Origin: Kitasatospora aureofaciens
GTDB taxonomy: Bacteria > Actinomycetota > Actinomycetes > Streptomycetales > Streptomycetaceae
Direction of reading: 5' to 3'
Assembly (NCBI RefSeq): GCF_001188955.3
Contig: NZ_JPRF03000002.1
Location: 1 to 64,000, forward strand
Length of the DNA stretch: 64,000 nt
The translations under genes were made by a program, and so were the position numbers. Positions 9,054-18,540 of this stretch are shown in pieces. The notes under the pieces are model-generated. The model saw only the letters and a list, made by a program, of their open reading frames with translations. It was not told where the DNA came from and made no database searches. Each line of letters begins with the position of its first letter. Position 1 is the stretch's first letter.

Positions 9054-9654
9054 TATGAGCGGGCTCTGGAGACCGACCACGAGGTCCTGGCGACGCTCCA
9101 CCGCTTCACCCTGGCGACCGCCGAACAGCTGCACCAGCTCCATGGCGGCGCAGCCGAGATCAAGCAGACCCGCGCCCGCAGCGAAGCCTACGGCCCGCTC
9201 GACTTCCTCCCCGCTCTCGAGCTGCCCGTCGGCGAGGCCGGGGTGTATACCGGCCCGCCGCCGAGCTCCCTACACCGCCGACACCGCCTGCGGGCGCTCA
9301 TCGAACGTCACCACCTCGGCGCCGGAAACGAGCAGACCGCAGCGCAGCTGGCGGCCTGCTCCCGGGTGGGGGAGCAAGCGGGCGAGGAGGGGGCGGGTCG
9401 GCGTGGGAGCGGCGCTGGCGCTCCTTCCGGCGGCTGCTGGTCGTCCTGGTCGGCACGACGGCCTTCGGGGTGCGCCCGATGCGGTGGCGGATCTGCGGCT
9501 GGCCGCCGAAAAGAGCCCGACCGTCGCCGAGATGCTGGCCGCCGTCCCGGCCGGCGCCGCCCGGATCGAGGACCTCATCCAGCGCGGCCCCGCCGCCCCC
9601 ATCTGGCACCCGCTCAGCAGCAGCGGGCGGGCATGCGGGTGGACCGAGCTGTAG
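9054..9654 (+). pseudogene. Decayed replication-relaxation gene (internal deletion and frameshift)
   Basis: It matches the intact gene at 43333-44196. It begins ETDHEVLATLHRFTLATAEQ, loses roughly 70 residues after IKQTRARS, resumes at GPLDFLPA, then changes frame near 9370. It ends in ADLRLAAEKSPTVAEMLAAV and WHPLSSSGRACGWTEL. The family is found on actinobacterial plasmids and integrative elements, where it is linked to replication or transfer. The remnant abuts the KAP ATPase gene, 56 bp downstream. Confidence 0.75.
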
Positions 9655-9710
9655 AACGCAGGCCCGTTCAAGACCTTTCCGAAGTCGATCGACCCCAGCA
9701 GGATGAGCGG

Positions 9711-11837
9711 ATGGCCTACAGATTTTTCAATGACGACCCGGTCGACGGCAGCGCGGACCTTCCCGATCTCCTCGGGTACGAGAGGTATGCCGGCCATGCC
9801 GTCCGGCTTCTGGAGGACGTCAGGGAGCAGAGTGAGTCTGGGGTTCTCGCCCTGATCGGCCCTTGGGGCTCAGGCAAGTCCTCGGTGCTCAAGATGGTGC
9901 TCCACCGGCTCGGGAGGGCGGAGCCGGTGTCGTGGTCGGTGGCGGAACTCAACCCGTGGCTCTATTCCGACCTCGACAGTCTGACCGCGGCGTTGTTCAG
10001 CGAGATCCGCGCCGCACTGCCCAAGGGCGACCGGTGGTCGGTGGCCCGGGAGAAAGTCAGGGACTTTGGTATCTCCATCAGTCCGCTGGGAAAAGTCGGC
10101 GGCCTGTTCGGACTCGATGTCAGCGAGGTGGTCAAAGACGTCGCCGACCGAATCGGCGGGGACACAAGTGCCTCGGCGGCCAAGGAGTCGGCCGCCGCAG
10201 CACTGCGCGAGGCGGATCGTGCCGTGTTGGTCGTGATGGACGACCTGGACCGTCTGACGCCTGACGAGTTGCTGCTGGTCTTCAAGCTGGTGCGTCTAGT
10301 CGGCAACCTGCCCAACGTCTACTACCTCATCAGCTTCGACGAGCGGACACTTCTCGACGTTCTCAGCCGAAGCGACCTGGTGGGCGGGTCAGAGCATCGG
10401 GCCAGCGAGTTCCTGGAGAAGATCGTGCAGGTCCGGCTGGACCTGCCGGCCTTCCGCGAACGCGACGCCATTAGGCTTCTTGATGGCTGTCTCGACACGC
10501 TGCTTGAGACCCACCGGCTGTCGCTGACCAAGGCGGAGGTGCAACGATTCGGTCTGGCGTACGTCCGATACCTGCAGGACCGGCTGCTCACGCCACGGGC
10601 GATCAAGCGTCTCTTCGGGCAGGCGGCGGCGTCGCTCGGGACTTTGGCGGGCGAGGTCGACCTCGTCGACTTCCTGCTCGTCACATTCATACGGACAAGC
10701 GAGCCCGGGGTCTACCGGCTCCTTGGTCGCTACCGGGCCGAATTTACCGGCAGCGGCACCTCCCTCTTCGCGCACCAGCGCCGGCAACGCGACGAGCTGG
10801 CCGAGCTGTGGCGCACCCGGCTGGAGAAGGCCGGCGTCGCCCCCGACCACGTTGATGGCGTTCTCGGCCTGCTGGCGAGTCTCTTCCCGAGACTCGCGAA
10901 CCAGCTGGGCGGTGGTCTCAGCGGTGAACCGCCGCAGGCACGCCGGGGGATCGGCAGCGGCGACTACTTCGACCGGTACGTCGTCTTCGGCGTGCCAGAC
11001 GACGATCTGCCGGAGGCCGTGCTCACCGCCGCTCTCGCCCAGGTGGAAGCCGCGACCCCCGGTGTAGAGGCCGACGAGCTGTGGCTTAGGTTCCAGGACG
11101 ACACCCATCGCATCGCCAGACGCATCCAGCAGCGGCTGCAGACCGACGGGCGGCTGCCTTCCCGGCAGCTGCTGATCCAGATGGCCGAGCGGTTCGCATC
11201 GCTAACCGCGGGAAAAGAGCTGATTGTCAGCCCCGAGTTCACAGCGATCTTCCTCGCGCAGAACCTGTTCCGCACCCTTGCAGCCAGCGAGCGTGTGGAG
11301 GTCCTTGACCTGATGGCCGCCTCCCCCGCCGGCGCCGCCCTGGCCGGCGTGGTCCTGCGCAACACCACCCAGCCCTCCGACACCGAACCCGCCTTCGCAC
11401 AGGAAAGCGACGAGTGGTTCGCAACAGCCCGCACCGCGGTACTGACCCGCCTGGAGCAACACCTCACACCGGCCGGCGGGCAACCCGCCGACGAGCTCGA
11501 AGATCTAGACACCTCTCTCCTGTGGCGATGGAACAGCCTCGATGCCGCCGGCGCCCGTCGGTGGGTCCGCCAACGCCTGGACGACGGCACCTGGGACCTA
11601 CTGACGCTGCTCAACAAGCTCCTTCCCCCGCCTCGCGTGCCCTGGGCCACCATCGACACCGACAACCTGGAAGCGCTCGACAACCTCGTCGACCGCACCG
11701 AGGTGTACGCCCTGTGCGACCGGACTGAGATCCCCGAGGACGACGAGTCCGCCCCAGCGCAACTCCTCCGCGCCATCGGCCGCACCCGGACAGCCGACGC
11801 ACCACAGACCGGCCACCCCGTCAGTAACACAACCTGA
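9711..11837 (+). CDS. KAP family P-loop NTPase
   Basis: 708 aa. The N-terminal segment DDPVDGSADLPDLLGYERYA is typical of KAP proteins. Walker A GPWGSGKS lies near residue 50 and Walker B VLVVMDDLDRL near 173. Then come a helical region with SFDERTLL and long C-terminal helices. KAP NTPases are often membrane-associated and some belong to phage-defence loci; no transmembrane pair is obvious here. ATG 9711 is preceded by AGGATGAGCGG. The wider open frame upstream is only the replication-relaxation remnant read through. The 425-bp gap that follows holds a scrap (about 11880-11950) resembling the LRLAAEE segment of replication-relaxation proteins. Confidence 0.8.
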   Translation: MAYRFFNDDPVDGSADLPDLLGYERYAGHAVRLLEDVREQSESGVLALIGPWGSGKSSVLKMVLHRLGRAEPVSWSVAELNPWLYSDLDSLTAALFSEIRAALPKGDRWSVAREKVRDFGISISPLGKVGGLFGLDVSEVVKDVADRIGGDTSASAAKESAAAALREADRAVLVVMDDLDRLTPDELLLVFKLVRLVGNLPNVYYLISFDERTLLDVLSRSDLVGGSEHRASEFLEKIVQVRLDLPAFRERDAIRLLDGCLDTLLETHRLSLTKAEVQRFGLAYVRYLQDRLLTPRAIKRLFGQAAASLGTLAGEVDLVDFLLVTFIRTSEPGVYRLLGRYRAEFTGSGTSLFAHQRRQRDELAELWRTRLEKAGVAPDHVDGVLGLLASLFPRLANQLGGGLSGEPPQARRGIGSGDYFDRYVVFGVPDDDLPEAVLTAALAQVEAATPGVEADELWLRFQDDTHRIARRIQQRLQTDGRLPSRQLLIQMAERFASLTAGKELIVSPEFTAIFLAQNLFRTLAASERVEVLDLMAASPAGAALAGVVLRNTTQPSDTEPAFAQESDEWFATARTAVLTRLEQHLTPAGGQPADELEDLDTSLLWRWNSLDAAGARRWVRQRLDDGTWDLLTLLNKLLPPPRVPWATIDTDNLEALDNLVDRTEVYALCDRTEIPEDDESAPAQLLRAIGRTRTADAPQTGHPVSNTT

Positions 11838-12262
11838 CGACGGACAGCGAACGTGGACGGCGTCGGCCGCACGCCCACGTGCGCTCGGCGGTGGCAGCCC
11901 TACGTTTGGCCGCCGAGGAGAACCCGGCCGCGGAAGCGGGGGCAGGCGCCCACCCGGCAGCACCGCCCGACGGTTCGGCGCCCGCCCCTGACCGCACGTC
12001 AACACTTGCCATGAGTCCGCCTCCGACCGGGCGAATCCCCAGGCCCGGCACCACGCGAGGACGCGTTTCACCGGTATTGTCCGTCCCGGCAGGATGCGCA
12101 AGCCGCTCGTCGCCGCCACCTTGGGTGCCCACGCCGCCAGGGTGGCACCGCCGACCAAGGCTCCACCGGCAGCAGCCGGCAAACGGGCCCGCACCGAGGA
12201 ACCTCGCCATGGACACGAACCGGGCGGGAAGCGTGGGGCCCCGCCCGTGAAACGACCCTGCC

Positions 12263-14113
12263 ATGACGAAAACCGGTTCCAACTCCCGCAAGTCCCGCGC
12301 CCGCTCAGCCGCCAGCCCCGCGCTCCCCTACACCGCGGCCCTGCGCCTGCGGGACGCCCGCCGTGCAGGAAGCGCCGCGCCGCAGCGCCGCGCCACCGTA
12401 GTCCAGTTCGACGGCCGCGACAGCCATGTGGTGTCGGCGAACCTCGCCGCCGCACTCGCTCTCGAAGGGCACCGGGTCCTGGCCATCCACGCTGCCCGGC
12501 CCAGCAGGGTGTTCGTCCGGCCCCACCGCCCGGATCAGCCCGCACCCGCAGTCTCCACCATCGAGCGCCGGCCGCTCCCCGGCCCGGGTGAGCTCCACGA
12601 GGTGACGGTCGAGACCGGACGCACCAACCATGTCAAGGAGCTGGTGACCACGACCCGGCCCGAGTTCGACTACATCCTCGCCGAGTCGGGCGTCGTACCC
12701 CTTGAAATCCTGGATGAACCGGACACGCTGGTCGGCGTCGTCGAACAGGACCTCCTGCCGGTGTCACAGCTGAGAGTGACGATCCAGGACGGCAAGCCCC
12801 TCCAGGTCGACGTCCCGCTCACCGCGGCCAAGTCGGTTGCCCTGATGTGCCGAAGCAAGGCAGTCCTGTTCGGCTGCAGCCCGCAGCCCCCTTCTGCGCT
12901 CATCCTCACCGCGCACCCCTACACCGACCCGTTCCCGGCCCAGTTTCGCTGCGACGTCGGCCGTGAGCTGGAGGAGTTCGGCACCCCGGTCATCGGCGAC
13001 GTACCAATCGGCCTGCGGCGCCCCGGCACCCCAGCCACGCTGTTCGTCCTCGACGCTCCCGCCAGCGCCCAGGCCGTCGCCATGCGCAGCACCGCCCGCG
13101 CCCTCCACGCCCTGCTGAAGAACGAGATCGCTCCGACAGCCAGCACGCGAATGGCCGTCCGGCCAGCCCCGCAGCGCCGGGGCGGGGCCGTGATCGGCAT
13201 GCTTCCCGTTCAGCACTGCAGCATCGAGGCAGTGGCTCGTGGCCTCGGGGAAGCGCTGGCCGCACGGAACCTGCGGGTCCTGGCGATGGACATCTCCCAC
13301 GGTCTGCAGCAGGCGCCGCCGGACACTCCGGCCTGGCCTGCTGCGCCTCAGCGCCCGGGCTTCGTCGCCGCTTCCGCGGTGGGCGCGGGCCCCGATGGGC
13401 TGGACGCCCTGCTCGGGCGGGCACGTCGTGAGTTCGACGTCGTCCTGCTCCACAACGACGACATCGACGGCAGCGGCGCCTACCAGATGCACGGCCGGGC
13501 GGACACCCACCTCGTCGTGGCGCGTGTCGGCCGGCTGCCGCTGACGGAGCCCGTCCACGCCGGCCCCTGGGCCAGCGCCGAGCACCACGTTCACGCCTGG
13601 CTGGACCGCCACTACGCCCGACAGGAGACGGCCAGGCCCCGGACCGCGCACGAGGCCGGCGCAGCGTTCGTTGCCGGACTCGCGGACGCCGGCCTGCGGC
13701 TGTGGGGCGGGCAGTGGGCTGCGGCAGCGGCATCGTGGACACCGTTCGCCGACGGCCCGCGCTCAAACGACGCCGAGACCCAGCCGCTAGCCCCCGCCGC
13801 CGCTGCGGCCGTCCTGCGCGACCGCTACATGCGGCCGGCCGCCGGTTCCCTGACCGTCGCCACCACCGGTCTGGTCCTGCTGACCTCCAGCACACCCGCC
13901 CCGGAATGGCTGCGAGCCGTGGAAGCCGAGATGGCCGCCGCCCACACCCCGCTGCTCGGAGCCTTGCCGGACATCGCCGACACCGAGCACTCCCGTGAGG
14001 CGCTGGCTCAGATCGCCGCCCGCCTGGCGAGCGCGCTCGGCGAGAACCCCGCAGCAGCCAGCCGCCCCCTGCCGAAGGACACCGCCCGGCCCGGCGAGGC
14101 GCCGGACGCGTAG
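12263..14113 (+). CDS. ParA/MinD-like protein with degenerate nucleotide site, two half-domains
   Basis: 616 aa. Residues about 42-85 (VVQFDGRDSHVVSANLAAAL then ALEGHRVLAIHAARPS) follow the start of a ParA/MinD fold, but the Walker A GKGGxGKT is replaced by FDGRDSHV. EFDYILAESG fits the later strand. About residue 310 a second similar unit begins (VIGMLPVQHCSIEAVARGLG, then VLAMDISHG and EFDVVLLHNDD), also without a P-loop. It may be a non-ATP-binding partition-like or structural relative. The ribosome site at ATG 12263 is weak. Confidence 0.55.
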   Translation: MTKTGSNSRKSRARSAASPALPYTAALRLRDARRAGSAAPQRRATVVQFDGRDSHVVSANLAAALALEGHRVLAIHAARPSRVFVRPHRPDQPAPAVSTIERRPLPGPGELHEVTVETGRTNHVKELVTTTRPEFDYILAESGVVPLEILDEPDTLVGVVEQDLLPVSQLRVTIQDGKPLQVDVPLTAAKSVALMCRSKAVLFGCSPQPPSALILTAHPYTDPFPAQFRCDVGRELEEFGTPVIGDVPIGLRRPGTPATLFVLDAPASAQAVAMRSTARALHALLKNEIAPTASTRMAVRPAPQRRGGAVIGMLPVQHCSIEAVARGLGEALAARNLRVLAMDISHGLQQAPPDTPAWPAAPQRPGFVAASAVGAGPDGLDALLGRARREFDVVLLHNDDIDGSGAYQMHGRADTHLVVARVGRLPLTEPVHAGPWASAEHHVHAWLDRHYARQETARPRTAHEAGAAFVAGLADAGLRLWGGQWAAAAASWTPFADGPRSNDAETQPLAPAAAAAVLRDRYMRPAAGSLTVATTGLVLLTSSTPAPEWLRAVEAEMAAAHTPLLGALPDIADTEHSREALAQIAARLASALGENPAAASRPLPKDTARPGEAPDA

Positions 14114-14158
14114 CAAAAACCCGCGAAGACCGGCACGGGGAGGGCCCGTCAGACCAGG

Positions 14159-14362
14159 TCAGGACTTGGGAAAGCCGTAGCGGCCGGCCGCCCAGGCGTT
14201 CGGCCGCTGCGGGGCGTCCAGGCGCTTGCGCAGTTCCTGGACCGCTCGCTCGAGTTCCTCGCGGTCGGTGGCATTGACCGGGCTGTCCAGGAAGGCCGAG
14301 ACGTCGGCGAAGGTTCCGTCGTCAGGGCGCATTGCGGCCAGCTTCGCCCAGACTGGGATCAC
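14159..14362 (-). CDS. 67-aa protein translationally coupled to the zinc-ribbon gene
   Basis: The GTG start at 14362 overlaps the TGA of the upstream gene by 4 nt (GTGA), which indicates coupling. The product is small, charged and helical (TDREELERAVQELRKRLDAP) and ends GRYGFPKS. No domain is recognised. A partner or accessory of the zinc-ribbon protein is inference from coupling. An internal ATG at 14332 is a less likely start. Confidence 0.6.
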   Translation of the reverse strand: MIPVWAKLAAMRPDDGTFADVSAFLDSPVNATDREELERAVQELRKRLDAPQRPNAWAAGRYGFPKS

Positions 14363-15798
14363 TCTGCGGTGCGGGGGAGCACCCAGCCGGGCGCGATGCC
14401 GCTGAGGCCGCGCTCGACGGCCAGGCGTAGGAGGGTGAGGGCGTCGGTGGGGTTGGTGGAGAGCAGGGGGAGGTTGTCGGCGGCGTCGGCGATGGGGTGG
14501 CCGTTGATGAGGGTGATCCAGGAGGTGTTGTCGTCGTAGACCTCGGTCCAGCCGAGGAGGCGGCCGCGGCGTTCGAGGGCCTGGATGTGCGGGGCGGTGG
14601 GCCAGGTGAGGTGGACCAGGCCGTCGTCGAGGGCGTAGTCGCGGTGTGCTTGGCCCAGGGCTCGTTCGGTGGGCGCGGTTCGGCTGGTGGTCTGGCCCAG
14701 GGTGAGGTTGGGCATCGGTGCCGCGGGCGTGCGCACGGCGGTGGCCGGGGTGCGGGGTGGGACGGCGTCGGCCAGGTGTCGGCTGGACTGGTGGAACACG
14801 TCCAGGGCGAGGTCGGCGGTGGCGAAGGTCTGCGGTCGGCCCAGGGTGCCCACGACGACCCGGCCGGGCTTGCCGGGGCCCTGGTGCTCGACGGCGATCC
14901 AGCCGCCGAGCCCCCACGGGCCCTGCGGCAGCAGCGTGGTCCAGCCGATCGGGACGCCGGCGCGCACTAGCAGCCGCGCACCGCCCGCCTGCGGGCTGTC
15001 CCAGGTGGCCAGCTGCCAGCCCTGGCCGAAGGTGATGCTGAGGTCGTGGTGCCGGTCCGGCCGGCCGAAGCGGCTGAGCGGGTCGGCGACCGCGCTGCGC
15101 AACGGTGCGTGCTCGTCCGCGGCGGCGCCGGTTTCGTCCCGGGGCGTTTTCGGGGCCGGCGGATTCGGCACCGCGCCGGAGTCTTTTTCGCCCCGGTGCG
15201 CTTCACCGGTTCCGGGGAGCGGGCTGGACGGGACCAGGAAATCGCCCCGGTCCGTATTCGGGTCGGGGTCGGGCAGGTTCCATTCCTCCCGGATGCGCGC
15301 CGCGGTGCGCGCGTCGGCGTCCAGGCCGGGCCAGCGGACCTGGTCCCGCACCTCCCGGGCGCTGGTGATCAGCAGCGAGGCGAGGCCGTGGACTCTGCGG
15401 GCTAGCTCCGCGTGGGCGGCGAGCGGGTCGTCGTCCACGGCGGCCAGGAAGGCCTCGGCGCGGTCGCGGATCGCGTCGGCGGCGCCGAGCACCCGCTGCC
15501 GCTCGACCGACAGGCCGCTCGCGGGCCGCTTGCCCCCGGTCCTCTCCCCCGACGCCGCCTCGGCACTGTCCGGCGCAACCGGGCCGGGCGGCACGGCCGC
15601 GGCCCGGGCCTTGACCCGCGCCCGGTCGGCGCGGCTCTTGCAGGCCTGCGAGCAGTAGACCGGGCGCCGGCCCCGGCCGGTGCGCGGCGGCAGCGTGTTC
15701 TCACAACCCGGCCCCTCGCACCGCGCGCCCTCGGCCTGGCCGCCGTCCAGATCGAACAGCGCCACCTCGCCACTATTTCGCCCCGGTTCGCTTTGCAT
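14359..15798 (-). CDS. Zinc-ribbon protein with Pro-rich linker (plasmid-type)
   Basis: 479 aa. An N-terminal zinc ribbon at about residues 22-50 contains CEGPGCENTLPPRTGRGRRP, then YCSQACKSRADRAR. A helical segment, a low-complexity linker and a C-terminal domain with GWTEVYDDNTSWITLINGHP follow. It has the same domain order as 49485-50681, though the C-terminal domains differ, so the two are distant paralogues. ATG 15798 starts within a copy of the CGGGGCGAAA motif, suggesting autoregulation (inference). Confidence 0.6.
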   Translation of the reverse strand: MQSEPGRNSGEVALFDLDGGQAEGARCEGPGCENTLPPRTGRGRRPVYCSQACKSRADRARVKARAAAVPPGPVAPDSAEAASGERTGGKRPASGLSVERQRVLGAADAIRDRAEAFLAAVDDDPLAAHAELARRVHGLASLLITSAREVRDQVRWPGLDADARTAARIREEWNLPDPDPNTDRGDFLVPSSPLPGTGEAHRGEKDSGAVPNPPAPKTPRDETGAAADEHAPLRSAVADPLSRFGRPDRHHDLSITFGQGWQLATWDSPQAGGARLLVRAGVPIGWTTLLPQGPWGLGGWIAVEHQGPGKPGRVVVGTLGRPQTFATADLALDVFHQSSRHLADAVPPRTPATAVRTPAAPMPNLTLGQTTSRTAPTERALGQAHRDYALDDGLVHLTWPTAPHIQALERRGRLLGWTEVYDDNTSWITLINGHPIADAADNLPLLSTNPTDALTLLRLAVERGLSGIAPGWVLPRTAE

Positions 15799-16027
15799 GG
15801 CGTGATCGTAGTCAGGTGCGGCGACAAAGTTTCGGACCGGGGCGACTTTCCACGGGTGTCGCCTCACAGGTCAGTGCCACGATTTCGCACCGCGCCCCGA
15901 AAAACCGCACTGTCCACCTGCCCGCACGTTTGTCCCGCACCGCGCACCCCGCCCGCCGGGGGTTGCCCCCACACCGCACCGTGCGCAGCCAGCTTGTCCC
16001 CGTTGCGCAGCCGGTGTGACTCGGATG

Positions 16028-16106
16028 GGTAGTTTGCGAGTCCGTCGTCTTTGAGCTGGGGTTTCGACTCGTAGTTTGCGCGCCGTTCCGAGCGTAAGTT
16101 TGCGAG
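16028..16106 (+). repeat. Three GTAGTTTGCGAG direct repeats
   Basis: Copies are at 16028-16040 (GGTAGTTTGCGAG), 16071-16082 (GTAGTTTGCGCG) and 16094-16106 (GTAAGTTTGCGAG). An inverted copy, CTCGCAAACTAG, lies at 17157-17168. The 15800-16547 region otherwise holds no gene that I can support. The sites could be operators for the genes on either side. Confidence 0.5.
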
Positions 16107-16547
16107 GAGCTGTCCGGCTGCGGTGCAGCACGTGCACGAGACTGGCCCGACTTGGGGCGGTGGTCTGTCCTATGCGACGCCGGTCTCCGATTGGGGCTAC
16201 ATCATGTAGGCCGATCCCGGGCTCAGTAGCGGCCGGGCCAGCGCCTGCCGCTCGCACCACGGCCCCGCCGGCTATGCGCCGGCGGGGCCGGTTCATGCCT
16301 CGGGGTGGTCCTGCTGACGCACGTTGCCGACACGGTGCTCGAGAGGCAGGGCAAGTAGGTCCAGGCGCCTGGTGGCAGATCGAGATCGCGAGCGCGTCGT
16401 CACGGCGGCAATCACTGCGGAGATCTAACAGATCCGCCCGGCCCCACGGGATTCGGGGCTGGGCGGATCGCCGTGTTCAGTGTCCCGCATGCGCCGCTCA
16501 CACGCAGCGCGGGGGTCAAGCAGTCCGTTCCGGAGGCCGCCCTCAGC

Positions 16548-16943
16548 TCACGCGTTGCAGTTGGGCAGCGTGCCGTTGTGGAAGGCTGCTGCTCCATCCA
16601 CGTAGGGGCCGAAGACCCATCCGTTCGCAGGCTGAGGGAAACCGGTTTGGCTGGGGGTGCCCAGGTAGATCCAGGTGACGTGGTACCAGACGTCGCCGTC
16701 GTTGCCGACGTAGCCACCTGCGACCCAACAGTCTGCCTCGACGGAGGCACCGTTCGCGGGGAACAGGTCGGGGGCGATTTTGCTGGAGCTGGCGTAGTAG
16801 TTGCTGTAAACGCCGACACCGTGGCTCGTCGAGAGTCCGATCCAGGTCGGGTTGGTGGCGGCCAGAGCTGGCTCTGCGGCGAGGCCGACGGCTGCCGCGG
16901 CGGCGACAGCGGTCATAGCGGCGCGCCTGAGGAGGTTGTTCAT
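16548..16943 (-). CDS. Small secreted protein, SH3-like
   Basis: 131 aa from ATG 16943, after a GGGGGTACGA ribosome site. A classic signal peptide (MNNLLRRAAMTAVAAAAAV) ends in ALAAT, cleaved near residue 28. The mature part of about 100 residues is rich in Tyr, Trp and Gly (YSNYYASSS, DVWYHVTWIYLG, GWVFGPYVDG), like small bacterial SH3 domains in exported proteins. Two cysteines could form a disulfide. It stands alone, so no operon context helps. Confidence 0.7.
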   Translation of the reverse strand: MNNLLRRAAMTAVAAAAAVGLAAEPALAATNPTWIGLSTSHGVGVYSNYYASSSKIAPDLFPANGASVEADCWVAGGYVGNDGDVWYHVTWIYLGTPSQTGFPQPANGWVFGPYVDGAAAFHNGTLPNCNA

Positions 16944-17320
16944 TCGTACCCCCGTTGATGGTGACCTGCTTGTCCGTGGACATCTCATCGGATGGCAGGC
17001 GGAACGTCAACGGTTCATTTGCAGTGCGTCACCGTAGCCGAGCTGGCCGCTTGTCAGGCTGCTCGTATCGGTCCCCTTGTTCGGCGGACTCCAGGCGGCG
17101 CCAATCGAACGGATGTGGTCGCTGATTTCCGTGACTTGACCGACCCCCGGGCCGCCGCTCGCAAACTAGAGCTCGGAATCGCAATCTATCGATCGAAGTC
17201 ACAGCCGGTTGTCCCCCCGCTGCGCATGCGCAACGGCCCACTGCTGCGCTGCGCTGTCGTGTAGCAAGGGTCGCCTTGCTGCACCCGTGACCGTCCGGTC
17301 CGGCGGGCGGTTGCACCGGC

Positions 17321-17845
17321 ATGACGACCCCTCCGCTGTCCTGGCTGCCGCTGCCTCTGCTCTCCCCGGCCGAACGGGCCGAGGACGAGCCCGCCTCCGA
17401 GTCCGACGACCAGGCGCTCGACCCCGTCCAGCTCGCCGCGCTCCACCGGGGCCGCGACGCCGGGGAAGCCGCGGCCGCGTGGGTGCGCGAGCTGGCCGGC
17501 CGCCAGAACGACGAGCGCCACGCCCTGGCCCTGGAGCACGCGGCCGCAGGGATCGAGCGCGCCAGCCACCAGGAGGTGATCCCCGGCGGCGACGGCCAGC
17601 TGGCCGAGGAGCTGCGCTACGCGCTCGCCGCGGACGTGCTGCTCGGCGCCACCCACACCGGCACCATGCCCGACCTCGCGCCGGGCGAGCGGATGCCGCT
17701 GGTCGCGGTGTGCGCGCTCGCGGCCGCCATGCCGTCCTGCGTGCTCGGCGACCTGCCGCGCGAGCTCACCCTGCTCTCCGACCAACTGGACGCCGCCACC
17801 GCCGCTGGCCGCGCCACCACCACGGCCACCGGCTGCGCCGGGTGA
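17321..17845 (+). CDS. Cassette gene A, copy 1 (unknown function)
   Basis: 174 aa. Very similar to 51323-51835; shared stretches include RASHQEVIPGGDG, LAADVLLGATHT and CALAAAMPSCVLGDLPREL. The protein is helical and Ala-rich with no recognised domain. It is first in a tight run A-B-C: its TGA overlaps the GTG of gene B, and B overlaps C in the same way. A hairpin with GCAAGG...CCTTGC arms lies just upstream (about 17263-17280). The cassette sits among plasmid-type genes, so a maintenance role is possible but unproven. Confidence 0.65.
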   Translation: MTTPPLSWLPLPLLSPAERAEDEPASESDDQALDPVQLAALHRGRDAGEAAAAWVRELAGRQNDERHALALEHAAAGIERASHQEVIPGGDGQLAEELRYALAADVLLGATHTGTMPDLAPGERMPLVAVCALAAAMPSCVLGDLPRELTLLSDQLDAATAAGRATTTATGCAG

Positions 17846-18276
17846 GCACGACCAGGCGCCGGGCGCTCGGGCCCGGCGCCGCCCGGATGCTGACCGACAC
17901 CGTCCGGGCACCCGCACTCCACCGCCGTGGTCACCGGCCGCCGGCGAAGGCGCTCTCACGCCGTGCTGGAGGAGTTCGAGCGGACCGCCGAGCCGTGGCG
18001 GGAGCGGCCTTCGAGGACCTAGACGAGGACGTCCTCGCCGAGACCGCCGCCGAGGCCCGCGTCTTCGGCACCGATCTGCCGCGCCGTCGACGACCTGGTG
18101 CGCGGTCTGCTCGGGCAGCGGCCGGTCCCGCGCGGCCGCGGTGAGGACGTCCGCTGGCGCGGGGGCCGCCAAGCGCTGCTGGAGGCCGTCGCCCGCCACC
18201 ACCACGGCACCCTTCCCGCCGGGGCGCCGGACGCCCGGCCGTGGTGATCACCGGTGCCCGCCGCGCGGGAGAATGA
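17842..18276 (+). pseudogene. Cassette gene B, copy 1, frameshifted
   Basis: Compared with the copy at 51939-52322, recognisable blocks (AFEDLDEDVLAETAAEAR, VEDVRWR-like sequence, then the TLPAG end) fall in different frames because of several small indels. A stretch of about 60 bp present in copy 2 is missing near 18115. It begins with GTG overlapping the stop of gene A and ends in TGA overlapping the ATG of gene C. Confidence 0.6.
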
Positions 18277-18539
18277 GCCGGGTGACCAGCACCCAGCCCC
18301 TGCCCCGCGGCATCAGCGCCCTGATCCCGAACGCCCACGCCCAGGCGACGCCCGGCGAGCTCGCGGCCGCCCAGCTCCTGCACCTGCGATCGGCGACCGT
18401 CCCAGTGCCGGTCCTCGCCGCGGCCGCCGCGCTGATCGCCCCGCAGCTGGAGGACCCGGACCCGGCCACCCGCGAAGCCGCCGACGCCGTCCGCACCCAC
18501 CTGCTTGCCGCCATCGAGGATGCCCCGCCCGGCCGGTAG
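18273..18539 (+). CDS. Cassette gene C, copy 1
   Basis: 88 aa starting MSRVTSTQPLPRGISALIPN. It is nearly identical to 52319-52585, with only a few substitutions near the C-terminus. It is all-helical, Ala-rich and acidic at the end, with no known domain. ATG 18273 overlaps the stop of gene B (ATGA). Conservation of A and C while B decays suggests copy 1 either works without B or is decaying too. Confidence 0.65.
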   Translation: MSRVTSTQPLPRGISALIPNAHAQATPGELAAAQLLHLRSATVPVPVLAAAAALIAPQLEDPDPATREAADAVRTHLLAAIEDAPPGR

Positions 18540-18540
18540 C

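Noticed and set aside
7737-9710. A single 1366-aa protein starting at 7737 and including the KAP domain
   Set aside because: The first ~650 residues are low-complexity readout of repeats and of a frameshifted replication-relaxation remnant. ATG 9711 has a ribosome site and begins the conserved sequence.
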